This document shows positions 27,771 through 35,840 of a stretch of DNA of 64,000 nucleotides, piece after piece. The DNA lies in contig NZ_CP014796.1 in NCBI RefSeq assembly GCF_001969385.1, forward strand, positions 3,923,501-3,987,500, read 5' to 3'. Made by a program: the position numbers and the translations under genes. Source of the DNA: Salipiger profundus (GTDB lineage: Bacteria > Pseudomonadota > Alphaproteobacteria > Rhodobacterales > Rhodobacteraceae). Under the pieces are notes generated by a model, which was not told where the DNA came from, did no database searches, and saw nothing but the letters and a program-made list of their open reading frames with translations. Every line of letters starts with the position of its first letter. Position 1 is the stretch's first letter.

Positions 27771-29135
27771 ATGGCGCGCACATCCTCCACTTTCGTCTGT
27801 CAGTCCTGCGGCAACACGACCTCGAAGTGGTCGGGGCGCTGCGAAGCCTGTGGCGAGTGGAATACCATCGTCGAGGAAGCGCCGCTGTCCTCCGGGCCGG
27901 CCGGCAAGACGCTCGGCGCCGCCAAGGGACGCGCCGCGAAACTCACCGACCTGTCACATCCCGAAGCGCCGCCACCGCGCACCGCCTGCTCCATCGGCGA
28001 GCTCGACCGCGTGCTTGGCGGCGGGTTGGTGCCGGGCTCGGCGATCCTCGTCGGCGGCGATCCGGGGATCGGCAAGTCGACGCTGCTGCTGCAGGCCGCC
28101 GCCGCCTTCGCGCAGGCCGGTCTGAAGGTGATCTATGCCAGCGGCGAGGAGGCCAGCGCCCAGGTGCGGATGCGGGCGCAGCGGCTGGGGCTGGAGCAGG
28201 CCCCTGTGAAGCTTGCCGCCGAGACCAACCTGCGCGACATCATCACCACCCTCGAACGCGAGCGCCCTGCCCTCGTCATCGTCGACTCGATCCAGACCAT
28301 GTGGGCCGACAACGTCGGCTCGGCGCCGGGTTCGGTCGGACAGGTGCGGGCGGCCGCGCATGAGCTCACGACATTCGCCAAGGGTCGCGACACTGCGGTC
28401 ATCATGGTCGGCCACGTCACCAAGGACGGCCAGATCGCCGGCCCCCGCGTCGTCGAACACATGGTCGACACGGTGCTCTACTTCGAGGGCGAGCGCGGCC
28501 ACCAGTTCCGCATCCTGCGCAGCGTGAAGAACCGGTTCGGCCCCGCCGACGAGATCGGCGTCTTCGAGATGACCGGCGGCGGCCTGTCCGAGATCGGCAA
28601 CCCCTCGGCGCTGTTCCTGTCGGAACGCGGCAACCCGGCGCCCGGCTCGGTGGTGTTCTCGGGCATCGAGGGCACGCGCCCGGTGCTGGTCGAATTCCAG
28701 GCGCTCGTGGCACCTTCGCCACACTCGCAACCGCGCCGCACGGTCGTCGGCTGGGACGGCGGGCGGCTTGCGATGATCCTCGCGGTGCTCGAAGCGCGCT
28801 GTGGCATCCCCTTTGCGGGGCTCGACGTCTATCTCAACGTCGCCGGCGGCATGAAGATCAGCGAGCCGGCGGCCGACCTCGCCGTCGCGGCCGCGCTTCT
28901 TTCCGCGCGCGAGGATGTGGCATTGCCGCCCGAAACGGTGGTATTCGGCGAAATCAGCCTCTCCGGAGCGCTGCGCCCCGTGGCGCAGACTGAAAACCGG
29001 TTGAAAGAGGCGCAAAAACTTGGTTTCTCCACGGCCATCCTGCCACGCGGCGGAAAGGCCAAGGGCGGCGGCATGACACTCACCGAGATGCCGGATCTCG
29101 CCGCCGTGGTTGGAGAGGTCTTTGGCGCCGGATGA
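27771..29135 (+). CDS. radA: DNA repair protein RadA (Sms)
   Basis: Processes branched recombination intermediates as a RecA-like helicase/branch-migration protein. 454 residues. N-terminal zinc finger with Cys10, Cys13, Cys24 and Cys27; Walker A GGDPGIGKST (95-104); the RadA-specific KNRFG motif at 254-258; and a C-terminal Lon-protease-like domain (about 290-454). All elements are intact. The stop lies 37 bases before cvpA. Confidence 0.96.
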   Translation: MARTSSTFVCQSCGNTTSKWSGRCEACGEWNTIVEEAPLSSGPAGKTLGAAKGRAAKLTDLSHPEAPPPRTACSIGELDRVLGGGLVPGSAILVGGDPGIGKSTLLLQAAAAFAQAGLKVIYASGEEASAQVRMRAQRLGLEQAPVKLAAETNLRDIITTLERERPALVIVDSIQTMWADNVGSAPGSVGQVRAAAHELTTFAKGRDTAVIMVGHVTKDGQIAGPRVVEHMVDTVLYFEGERGHQFRILRSVKNRFGPADEIGVFEMTGGGLSEIGNPSALFLSERGNPAPGSVVFSGIEGTRPVLVEFQALVAPSPHSQPRRTVVGWDGGRLAMILAVLEARCGIPFAGLDVYLNVAGGMKISEPAADLAVAAALLSAREDVALPPETVVFGEISLSGALRPVAQTENRLKEAQKLGFSTAILPRGGKAKGGGMTLTEMPDLAAVVGEVFGAG

Positions 29136-29172
29136 CGCTCGGGCAGACAGGGTCGACAAGGGACGGGAACGG

Positions 29173-29745
29173 ATGGAAGGTTTCACTGTAGTAGATGGCG
29201 TGGTCGCTGTCGTCATCGTGCTGTCGGCGCTGCTGGCCTACTCGCGCGGCATCGTGCGCGAGGCGCTCGCCATCGCGGGATGGGTCGTCGCGGCGATCTT
29301 GGCCTATATGTTCGCCCCGCAGGCTCAGCCTCTCATGCAGGAGATCCCCGTCGTGGGCGAATTCCTGCAAGGCAGCTGCGAGCTTTCACTGATCGCCGCC
29401 TTCGCCGCAGTGCTGGCCCTGGCGCTGATCATCGTTTCGCTCTTCACGCCGGTCTTCTCGAGCGTGGTGCAACGCTCTGCGCTCGGCGGCCTCGACCAGG
29501 GGATCGGCTTCCTCTTCGGCGTCGCACGCGGCATCCTGCTCGTCGCCATCGCCTTCTTCGTCTACGACACGGTGATCACCGCGCAGGACGTGCCGATGAT
29601 CGACGACTCGCGCTCGGCGCTGATCTTCTCGCGCTTCACCGACCGGATCGAGGCACAGAACCCCGAGCAGGCGCTCGGCTGGATCACCCAGCAGTACGAA
29701 GACCTTGTTGCGGTCTGCCAGGCCCCCGGCGCGAACGACGCCTGA
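29173..29745 (+). CDS. cvpA: CvpA family membrane protein
   Basis: 190-residue inner-membrane protein of the CvpA family (colicin V production, now linked to envelope stress tolerance). Four hydrophobic helices (about 5-25, 31-47, 66-90, 104-128) and a cytosolic tail. The GFTVVDGVVAVVIVLSALLAYSRGIVREALAI start matches the family. The start at 29173 has a GGGAACGG ribosome-binding region; an upstream in-frame start inside radA is less likely. cvpA commonly precedes purF; here a bd oxidase operon on the other strand lies between them. Confidence 0.9.
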   Translation: MEGFTVVDGVVAVVIVLSALLAYSRGIVREALAIAGWVVAAILAYMFAPQAQPLMQEIPVVGEFLQGSCELSLIAAFAAVLALALIIVSLFTPVFSSVVQRSALGGLDQGIGFLFGVARGILLVAIAFFVYDTVITAQDVPMIDDSRSALIFSRFTDRIEAQNPEQALGWITQQYEDLVAVCQAPGANDA

Positions 29746-29784
29746 TCCCGAGGGCTTTGGCACCGGACCAATAGACATTCCTGA

Positions 29785-29816
29785 AACGCGCGCAGCTCCG
29801 GCTGCGCGCGTTTTTC
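29785..29816 (+). terminator. intrinsic terminator after cvpA
   Basis: Perfect 12-bp stem, AACGCGCGCAGC (29785-29796) with GCTGCGCGCGTT (29801-29812), TCCG tetraloop, then TTT. It is the cleanest terminator in the window. Confidence 0.9.
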
Positions 29817-29891
29817 GTTGGGGATGATGTGTGACGGTGAGCGCCTCGGCCCAGGGCACGCCCGGACAACGCCGGATGCGCCGTCGATATC

Positions 29892-29996
29892 CTAGAGGAT
29901 CATCAGCCGGATCAGGTAGGCAATGCTGCCGACCACGAGGATCCCGGCCGCGTAGAGCACGATGAACCAGCCGATCTTCTTCAGCCGGCTCGCCAT
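29892..29996 (-). CDS. DUF2474 mini-subunit of bd-type oxidase
   Basis: 34-residue single-helix protein: basic start MASRLKKIGWF, then one transmembrane segment (about 9-33). Small proteins of this sort (DUF2474, comparable to CydX) are encoded directly after cydB/cioB and stabilise the oxidase. Its ATG shares one base with the cydB stop (TGATG), so it is translationally coupled. It is short enough to be missed by routine gene calling. Identity rests on size, hydrophobicity and position. Confidence 0.8.
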   Translation of the reverse strand: MASRLKKIGWFIVLYAAGILVVGSIAYLIRLMIL

Positions 29997-31012
29997 CAGT
30001 GGTAGCCCTCGTCCGGATCGAGCTTCCCGCGGAACACCCAGTACGCATAGGCGGTGTAGCCGAGGATGATCGGGATCAGCACCACCGCACCCACCAGCAT
30101 GAAGAGCTGCGACGACGCCGGTGCTGCCGCCTGTTGCAGCGTGATGGCCGGCGGGATCACATGCGGCCACATCGACAGGCCAAGCCCCACGAAGCACAGC
30201 CCGAACAGCGCCAGCGACAGGATCATCGGCAGCCAGTCCGGACCCCGGCCAGAGGTCAGCGCACGGGCGAGCCACAGCGTCAGGACCGCCACCAGCACCG
30301 GCACGATGGCCACCTCGAGGATGCCCGGCCACGCCAGCCAACGCTCGAAGTAGGCGGTCTCGAGGAACGGTGTCGCGGCGCTCACCGCGACGATACCCGC
30401 CACGGTCAGCAGTCCGGCGACGCGGGCGATGCCACGTGCCCGCTCCTGGATCGCGCCCTCGGTCTTGATGTTGAGCCAGCAGGCGCCGAGCAGCGCGTAG
30501 CCCACCACGACCGACACCCCGCAGAGCAGCGTGAACGGCGTAAGCCAGTCCCACCAGCCACCGGCGTAGTTGCGGCCCTCGACCTCGATGCCTTGCAACA
30601 GCGTGCCGAGGATCATGCCCTGAGACATCGCCGCGACGGTCGATCCGCCGATGAACCCGGCGTCCCAGAGCCAGCGCGAGAAGCCGCTGCCCGAGCGCCA
30701 GCGGAACTCGAAGGACACGCCCCGGAACACCAGCGCCAGCAGCATGGCGATGATGAGCGGATAGGTCGCTGTCAGGATGATCGCGTAGGCCAGCGGAAAG
30801 GCCGCGAAAAGCCCGCCGCCACCCAGCACCAGCCAGGTCTCGTTGCCGTCCCAGACCGGCGCGACCGAGTTCATCATCAGGTCGCGGTCCTTCTTCGTCG
30901 GAAAGAACGGGTAGAGAATGCCGAGCCCGAGGTCGAAGCCGTCGAGCACGACGTAGATGAACACCGCGAGCGCGAGCAGCAGCGCCCATGCCGTGGTCAG
31001 GTCGATTGCCAT
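29996..31012 (-). CDS. cydB: cytochrome bd-type (cyanide-insensitive) quinol oxidase subunit II
   Basis: 338-residue multi-helix subunit paired with CydA. The family N-terminus DLTTAWALLLALAVFIYVVLDGFDLGLGIL, then APVWDGNETWLVLGGGGLFAAFP and the later MSQGMILGTLLQGIEV are clear. It structurally supports the quinol-oxidising, oxygen-reducing enzyme of the inner membrane. It starts 13 bases after cydA ends and overlaps the DUF2474 gene by one base. With the short subunit I, it fits the CIO (CioB) subgroup. Confidence 0.92.
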   Translation of the reverse strand: MAIDLTTAWALLLALAVFIYVVLDGFDLGLGILYPFFPTKKDRDLMMNSVAPVWDGNETWLVLGGGGLFAAFPLAYAIILTATYPLIIAMLLALVFRGVSFEFRWRSGSGFSRWLWDAGFIGGSTVAAMSQGMILGTLLQGIEVEGRNYAGGWWDWLTPFTLLCGVSVVVGYALLGACWLNIKTEGAIQERARGIARVAGLLTVAGIVAVSAATPFLETAYFERWLAWPGILEVAIVPVLVAVLTLWLARALTSGRGPDWLPMILSLALFGLCFVGLGLSMWPHVIPPAITLQQAAAPASSQLFMLVGAVVLIPIILGYTAYAYWVFRGKLDPDEGYH

Positions 31013-31025
31013 GGTCAGGCCCTCC

Positions 31026-32462
31026 TCATTCCGCCTGCGGGGCGACGTGGCCCTTGTCGGTCAGGATCTGCTGTTGCGGGGTGATGCCGGCGGCGCGGGT
31101 CGGCCCCGGTCCGGTCTCGGGCGTCGTCTCGACAGGGTCCGGCGTCTTGTGCATCAGCCGCAGGATATAGGCGACACCGGCCCCGAACACCGCGAAGTAG
31201 ATCACGATGAAGGCGATGAGCGACCAGCCCACGGCACTGGCGGCGATCGGCGAGACCGCATCGGCGGTTAGCAGTTCGCCGTAGACCACGTAAGGTTGCC
31301 GCCCGACCTCGGTGGTGATCCAGCCGGCGATGACCGCGACCAGCCCCGAGGGCCCCATCAGGACCATCGTCCGCCACAGCATCGGCGTCGCGTAGAGATT
31401 GCCGCGCCAGCGCGTCCAGAGGCCCCAGAGCCCCGCGCCGACCATCAGGAAGCCGAGGCCGACCATCACCCGGAACGACCAGAACACCACCGCGACGGGC
31501 GGCTCCTGCTCGTCGGGCACCACGTCGAGCCCCTCCATGCCGCCGTTCCAGCCCAGCCCGAAGATCACCGAGCTGAGGTGCGGCACCGAAACTTCGTAGT
31601 GCATCTCGCCCGCCTCCTGGTCGGGGATGCCGAACAGGATCAGCGGCGCACCGTCCGGGTGGCTCTCGAAATGGCCCTCCATGGCCGAGATCTTCGTCGG
31701 CTGGTGCTCGTAGGTGTTGAGCCCGTGCTCATGCCCGAGGATCACCTGCAGCGGCGCGGTGACGACGATCATCCACATCGCCATCGAGAACATCCGCCGC
31801 ACCACCGCGTTGTGGCTATGCCCCCTCAGGAGCTGCCATGCACCGACGCCGCCGACGATGAAGGCGGTGGTCAGGTAGGCCGCCGTGAGCGTATGCGCGA
31901 GCCGATACGGGAAAGAAGGCGTGAAGACGATCTGCCACCAGTCCTCGGGGATGAACTGCCCGTCGGCGTTCATGCCGAAGCCCTGTGGCGTCTGCATCCA
32001 GCTGTTCACCGACAGGATCCACGTGGCAGAGATCGCCGTGCCCCCCGCGACCATGGCGGTGGCGAACATGTGCAGCCCCGGGCCGACCTTCTTGCGACCG
32101 AAGAGCATGATGCCGAGGAAGCCCGCCTCGAGGAAGAAGGCGGTCAGCACCTCGTAGGCCATCAATGGCCCCACCACCGGCCCGGCAAGGTCCGAGAACC
32201 CCGACCAGTTGGTGCCGAACTGGTAGGACATGACGATGCCCGAGACCACACCCATGCCGAAGGCGATGGCGAAGATCTTCTCCCAGTAGTTGAAGATCCG
32301 CAGGTAAACCTCGTCCTTTCGCCACAGGTAGAGGGCATTCACAACCGCCAGATAGCTCGCGAGCCCGATGCTGATCGACGGAAAGATGAAGTGGAAAGAT
32401 ACCGTGAAGCCGAACTGAATCCGGGCCAGAAGCGTTGCATCCAGTCCTAGGAATGTGTCCAT
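31026..32462 (-). CDS. cydA: cytochrome bd-type (cyanide-insensitive) quinol oxidase subunit I
   Basis: Carries haems b558, b595 and d and oxidises quinol. 478 residues, shorter than the ~520 of E. coli CydA. The Q-loop lacks the long C-terminal insertion, as in CioA oxidases. A haem-ligand His24 lies in SFHFIF, the second histidine in YRLAHTLTAAY, the axial Met in FRVMVGLG, and the conserved GRQPYVVYG motif follows. The start at 32462 is preferred over an ATG 15 bases upstream because GGGAGAG precedes it at good spacing. Likely role: high-affinity or inhibitor-resistant respiration. Confidence 0.93.
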   Translation of the reverse strand: MDTFLGLDATLLARIQFGFTVSFHFIFPSISIGLASYLAVVNALYLWRKDEVYLRIFNYWEKIFAIAFGMGVVSGIVMSYQFGTNWSGFSDLAGPVVGPLMAYEVLTAFFLEAGFLGIMLFGRKKVGPGLHMFATAMVAGGTAISATWILSVNSWMQTPQGFGMNADGQFIPEDWWQIVFTPSFPYRLAHTLTAAYLTTAFIVGGVGAWQLLRGHSHNAVVRRMFSMAMWMIVVTAPLQVILGHEHGLNTYEHQPTKISAMEGHFESHPDGAPLILFGIPDQEAGEMHYEVSVPHLSSVIFGLGWNGGMEGLDVVPDEQEPPVAVVFWSFRVMVGLGFLMVGAGLWGLWTRWRGNLYATPMLWRTMVLMGPSGLVAVIAGWITTEVGRQPYVVYGELLTADAVSPIAASAVGWSLIAFIVIYFAVFGAGVAYILRLMHKTPDPVETTPETGPGPTRAAGITPQQQILTDKGHVAPQAE

Positions 32463-32684
32463 GTTTCGCTCTCCCATGCACTTGGCCAGTCACCTAGGGC
32501 TCGCGAACCGGGCCGCCACCGCGCAATTGCGGCAGGTTGCCGCGCATCGGGATCACGTTCCTGTCAGTCACGCGGCGCTCACAGGAGTTTTGTGATCCTT
32601 CCGTGACACTCCGTCGCCTTGGCAGTATGTGGGGGGCACATCTCCCCAATACCGGATTCGGAGCTGCCCTTGTCCGAGCGCCAT

Positions 32685-34151
32685 ATGCCCCCCGCCCATC
32701 CCTTCGACTTCGATGCCGTCGACGGTGACAAGCTGCATGAAGAATGCGGCGTGTTCGGTGTCATCGGGGTCTCCGATGCCGCGAACTTCGTTGCCCTAGG
32801 CCTTCACGCGCTGCAACACCGCGGCCAGGAAGCCGGCGGCATCGTCTCCTACGCCCCCGAGCACGGTTTCAACTCGGCCCGTCGTTTCGGCTACGTCCGC
32901 GACAACTTCACCAAGCAGTCGCTGATGGAAACCCTGCCCGGCGCACTGGCCATCGGCCACGTGCGCTACTCCACCGCCGGATCCAAGGGCGCCGCGATCC
33001 GCGACGTGCAGCCTTTCTTCGGCGAGTTCTCGATGGGCGGCGCCGCGATCGCCCACAATGGCAACATCACCAATGCCGAGGCCCTGCGCCGCGAGCTGAT
33101 CGAGCGCGGCTCGATCTTCCAGAGCTCGTCGGACAGCGAATGCATCATCCACCTGATGGCCCGCTCGCTGCAACGCGACATCCCGGCACGGATGGAAGAC
33201 GCGCTGCGCCGGGTCGAGGGCGCCTTTTCGGTCGTCGCCATGACCCGCACCAAGCTGATCGGCGTGCGCGATGCCCTTGGCGTCCGCCCGCTGGTGCTCG
33301 GCAAGATCGGTGACGGCTGGGCGCTGAGCTCGGAAACCTGCGCACTCGACATCATCGGCGCCGAGTTCGTGCGCGAGGTCGAGCCGGGCGAGATGGTGGT
33401 CATCACCGAGAAGGGCGTCGAGAGCACCCGGCCCTTCCGCAGCCGCAACTCGCGCTTCTGCATCTTCGAGCACGTCTATTTCTCGCGCCCCGATTCGATC
33501 ATCGGTGGCCGCTCGGTCTACGAGACCCGCCGCCAGATCGGCGTTGAGCTTGCGCGCGAGGCCCCGGTCGAGGCCGACCTCGTCTGCCCGGTGCCCGACA
33601 GCGGCACCCCGGCGGCGATCGGCTACGCGCACGAGTCGGGCATACCCTACGGCATGGGCATCATCCGGAACCAGTACATGGGCCGGACCTTCATCGAGCC
33701 GACCGAGCAGATCCGCAACATGGGCGTGCGGCTCAAGCTCAACGTCAACCGCGCGCTCATCCGCGGCAAGCGGGTGATCCTCGTCGACGACTCGGTGGTG
33801 CGCGGCACGACCTCGCGCAAGATCAAGGAGATGATCCTCGATGCCGGCGCCGCCGAGGTGCACTTCCGCATCGCCAGCCCGCCGACCTCCTGGCCGTGCT
33901 TCTACGGCGTCGATACGCCCCAGCGCGAGAAGCTGCTCGCCGCCACCATGTCCGAAGACGAGATGTGCGCGCATCTCGGCGTCGACTCGCTGAAATTCAT
34001 CTCGCTCGACGGGCTCTACCGCGCCGCCGGCGAGGCGGACGGGCGCGACAACAGCTGCCCGCAATACTGCGACGCCTGCTTCTCCGGCGAATACCCGGTC
34101 GAGCCGGCGGACATGATCGAGAAGGGATTCAAGCTGAAAGCCGCCGAGTAA
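32685..34151 (+). CDS. purF: amidophosphoribosyltransferase PurF
   Basis: First committed step of purine synthesis: PRPP plus glutamine to phosphoribosylamine. 488 residues. Cys21 in HEECGVFG becomes the N-terminal nucleophile after removal of a 20-residue propeptide. PRPP motif VILVDDSVVRGTTS is intact. Cysteines in RFCIFEH, SWPCFYG and the C-terminal CPQYC match the [4Fe-4S] cluster ligands of the Bacillus-type enzyme. The start at 32685 (MPPAHPFDFD) fits orthologues best; an upstream in-frame ATG at 32619 would add 22 unlike residues. Confidence 0.95.
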   Translation: MPPAHPFDFDAVDGDKLHEECGVFGVIGVSDAANFVALGLHALQHRGQEAGGIVSYAPEHGFNSARRFGYVRDNFTKQSLMETLPGALAIGHVRYSTAGSKGAAIRDVQPFFGEFSMGGAAIAHNGNITNAEALRRELIERGSIFQSSSDSECIIHLMARSLQRDIPARMEDALRRVEGAFSVVAMTRTKLIGVRDALGVRPLVLGKIGDGWALSSETCALDIIGAEFVREVEPGEMVVITEKGVESTRPFRSRNSRFCIFEHVYFSRPDSIIGGRSVYETRRQIGVELAREAPVEADLVCPVPDSGTPAAIGYAHESGIPYGMGIIRNQYMGRTFIEPTEQIRNMGVRLKLNVNRALIRGKRVILVDDSVVRGTTSRKIKEMILDAGAAEVHFRIASPPTSWPCFYGVDTPQREKLLAATMSEDEMCAHLGVDSLKFISLDGLYRAAGEADGRDNSCPQYCDACFSGEYPVEPADMIEKGFKLKAAE

Positions 34152-34315
34152 CCGGCGGCTTCGGCCCCTCCCCTTGCACGACCCCGTTCCAGGTGCCATC
34201 TGCAGCCTGTCAGAGCCGCTGACCGCCCGCGCCATGCGCCGGCACAGCGAGAACTCTGCCTCCGCGGACCAGGATTGGCAGGCCGCGGCCACCCACCTCA
34301 GAACGGGATTTCGAC

Positions 34316-34633
34316 ATGCTGACTTCCTCCTTGCGCCCGGTCGCACGGCCGGACAAGCTCGATGTGGCGCGTTACGTGAAGACTGGCCCCGAAACCGGGG
34401 ACGCGGCGTCGCTCGCCACCAAGCAGAGCATCCTGAACCCCTCGGCGCTCATCGTGCTCGGAATCTTCGGCACCGATGACGACCGCAAGGCGCTGGTGCG
34501 CACGCCCGACGGTCGCACCGGAACCTACCGCGCCGGAGACCGGATCGAGGGCCGCGCCATCGTGGCGGTCGACGACGACTCGCTGCTGGTCCGGGTCAAC
34601 GGACGCGCGCACCGCCTTCAACTGCCCTCCTGA
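34316..34633 (+). CDS. small soluble protein with GspC/PilP HR-like domain (tandem copy 1)
   Basis: 105 residues, no signal peptide or membrane helix. Residues about 43-104 have the pattern L-GIFG-(8)-ALVRTPDGRTGTYRAGDRIEG-AIVAVDDDSLLVRVNGRAHRLQLP. This resembles the homology-region (HR/PDZ-N) fold of type II secretion GspC and pilus PilP proteins, but without their membrane anchor. The next gene is a clear paralogue. Ribosome-binding GGGA lies 7 bases upstream. No secretion or pilus genes are nearby; the role is unknown. Confidence 0.65.
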   Translation: MLTSSLRPVARPDKLDVARYVKTGPETGDAASLATKQSILNPSALIVLGIFGTDDDRKALVRTPDGRTGTYRAGDRIEGRAIVAVDDDSLLVRVNGRAHRLQLPS

Positions 34634-34817
34634 CGCAGCCACGCCCCGACGGGGTCACGGTGTGGCGACCGCCTGCCGACCGGCAGGCGACCTTTCGCCA
34701 CCCGCGTGCACCTCACCCGAGCGTGAGCGCAGGCCTGCTTTCCCGGCCTTCGCCGGGATTGTATTTCGATCCGACCAAGGCAGAACCGACAACGCAAGAG
34801 ATGGGAGACAGCTCATC

Positions 34818-35081
34818 ATGTCACAGGCAGGCACACCCCCGGCGGTCGCCGCGACCGCGACGAAACGCGCAGACATTCCCCGTTCGGGCCCCGTCCTTCT
34901 GGGCATCTTCGGCCGCGACTCTGCGCCCCGGGCGCTGGTCCGGCTGCCCGGCGGACGCACCGCCTCGGTGCGCGTCGGGGATCGCGTCGGCAACCGCCGC
35001 GTCGTCGCGATCGACGAGACCCGCATCGCGCTCGCGCGCAACGGCAAGGGCTACTGGCTCGACCTGCCGCAGGTGAACTGA
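34818..35081 (+). CDS. small soluble protein with GspC/PilP HR-like domain (tandem copy 2)
   Basis: 87 residues. From about residue 25 to 85 it repeats the preceding protein's pattern: VLLGIFGRDSAPRALVRLPGG, VRVGDRVGNRRVVAID, then a basic LARNGKGYWLDLP end. The two share the GIFG, ALVR-P-GRT, GDR and V-A-D positions, so they arose by tandem duplication. No export signal. The ATG at 34818 is preceded by GGGAGA. The 184 bases between the pair hold a GCCTGCCG/CGGCAGGC hairpin (34671-34688) without a T-run. Confidence 0.65.
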   Translation: MSQAGTPPAVAATATKRADIPRSGPVLLGIFGRDSAPRALVRLPGGRTASVRVGDRVGNRRVVAIDETRIALARNGKGYWLDLPQVN

Positions 35082-35146
35082 ACGCGGCCCCCGCGCGGCG
35101 GGCTGACGCGTTGACAAGGCGCGCGCGCCGCGCCAAAGGGGCGGGC

Positions 35147-35806
35147 ATGACCGACCAGATCGCCATTGTCACCGGTGCCTCGCGCGGACTGGGCTTTGCC
35201 CTGGCCGAGGCACTCGCGCCCCGCTACCACGTCGTTGCCGTCGGCCGGACCACCGGCGGGCTCGAGGATCTCGACGACCGCATCAAGGCCCGCGGCGGCA
35301 GCGCCACGCTCGCCCCCATGGACATCACCAAGCCCGAGGCGATGGCCCAGCTCTGCCGGTCGGTCTACGACCGCTGGGGCGGCGCGGCGCTCTGGGTGCA
35401 CACGGCGATCCACGCGGCCCCGCTTGCCCCGGCGAGCCACATGGACCACAAGGATTTCGACAAGTCGGTGGCGGTCAACGTGACGCCGATGGGCTATCTC
35501 GTGCCCTACATGGCGGCGCTTCTCGGCGAGACCGGGCAGGCACTGTTCTTCGACGATCCGCACACGGGCGAACGCTTCTACGGTCACTACGGTGCGACCA
35601 AGGCGGCGCAGATCTCGGTTGCCAAGAGCTGGCAGGCGGAAAGCGTCAAGACCGGCCCCAAGGTCCAGATCCTCGAGCCGCGCCCGATGAACACCGCCAC
35701 CCGGATGCGCTTCCACCCCGGCGAGGACAAGTCGGCGCTGGCCTCGCCCTACGACGAGGCCGCGCGGCTGCTCGCAGAGGCGGGGCTGACCGCGCCCGCC
35801 TCCTGA
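35147..35806 (+). CDS. short-chain dehydrogenase/reductase family protein
   Basis: 219-residue Rossmann protein. Cofactor motif TGASRGLG (8-15) is standard. The usual catalytic pattern is altered: the position after NNAG reads HTAIHAAP, but a YxxxK motif is kept as YGATK (YGHYGATKAAQIS). The catalytic serine region reads LFFDDPHTGER rather than a Ser-rich strand. Substrate unknown; it may be a divergent or non-classical SDR. The start at 35147 is chosen because MTDQIAIVTGAS is the natural N-terminus; upstream codons are Arg-rich. Confidence 0.8.
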   Translation: MTDQIAIVTGASRGLGFALAEALAPRYHVVAVGRTTGGLEDLDDRIKARGGSATLAPMDITKPEAMAQLCRSVYDRWGGAALWVHTAIHAAPLAPASHMDHKDFDKSVAVNVTPMGYLVPYMAALLGETGQALFFDDPHTGERFYGHYGATKAAQISVAKSWQAESVKTGPKVQILEPRPMNTATRMRFHPGEDKSALASPYDEAARLLAEAGLTAPAS

Positions 35807-35840
35807 GCCCTGGCTCGCCGACACGGTCAGTGGGGGCGGA

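Noticed and set aside
32463..32684. FNR or ArcA-type site in front of the bd oxidase
   Set aside because: I found only a GCAATTGC palindrome and scattered GTGAC repeats; none fits TTGA-N6-TCAA, so no regulator is assigned.
35111..35116. Perfect TTGACA before the SDR gene
   Set aside because: No -10 element lies 15-19 bases further on; the region that should hold it is GC-rich and sits just before the start codon.
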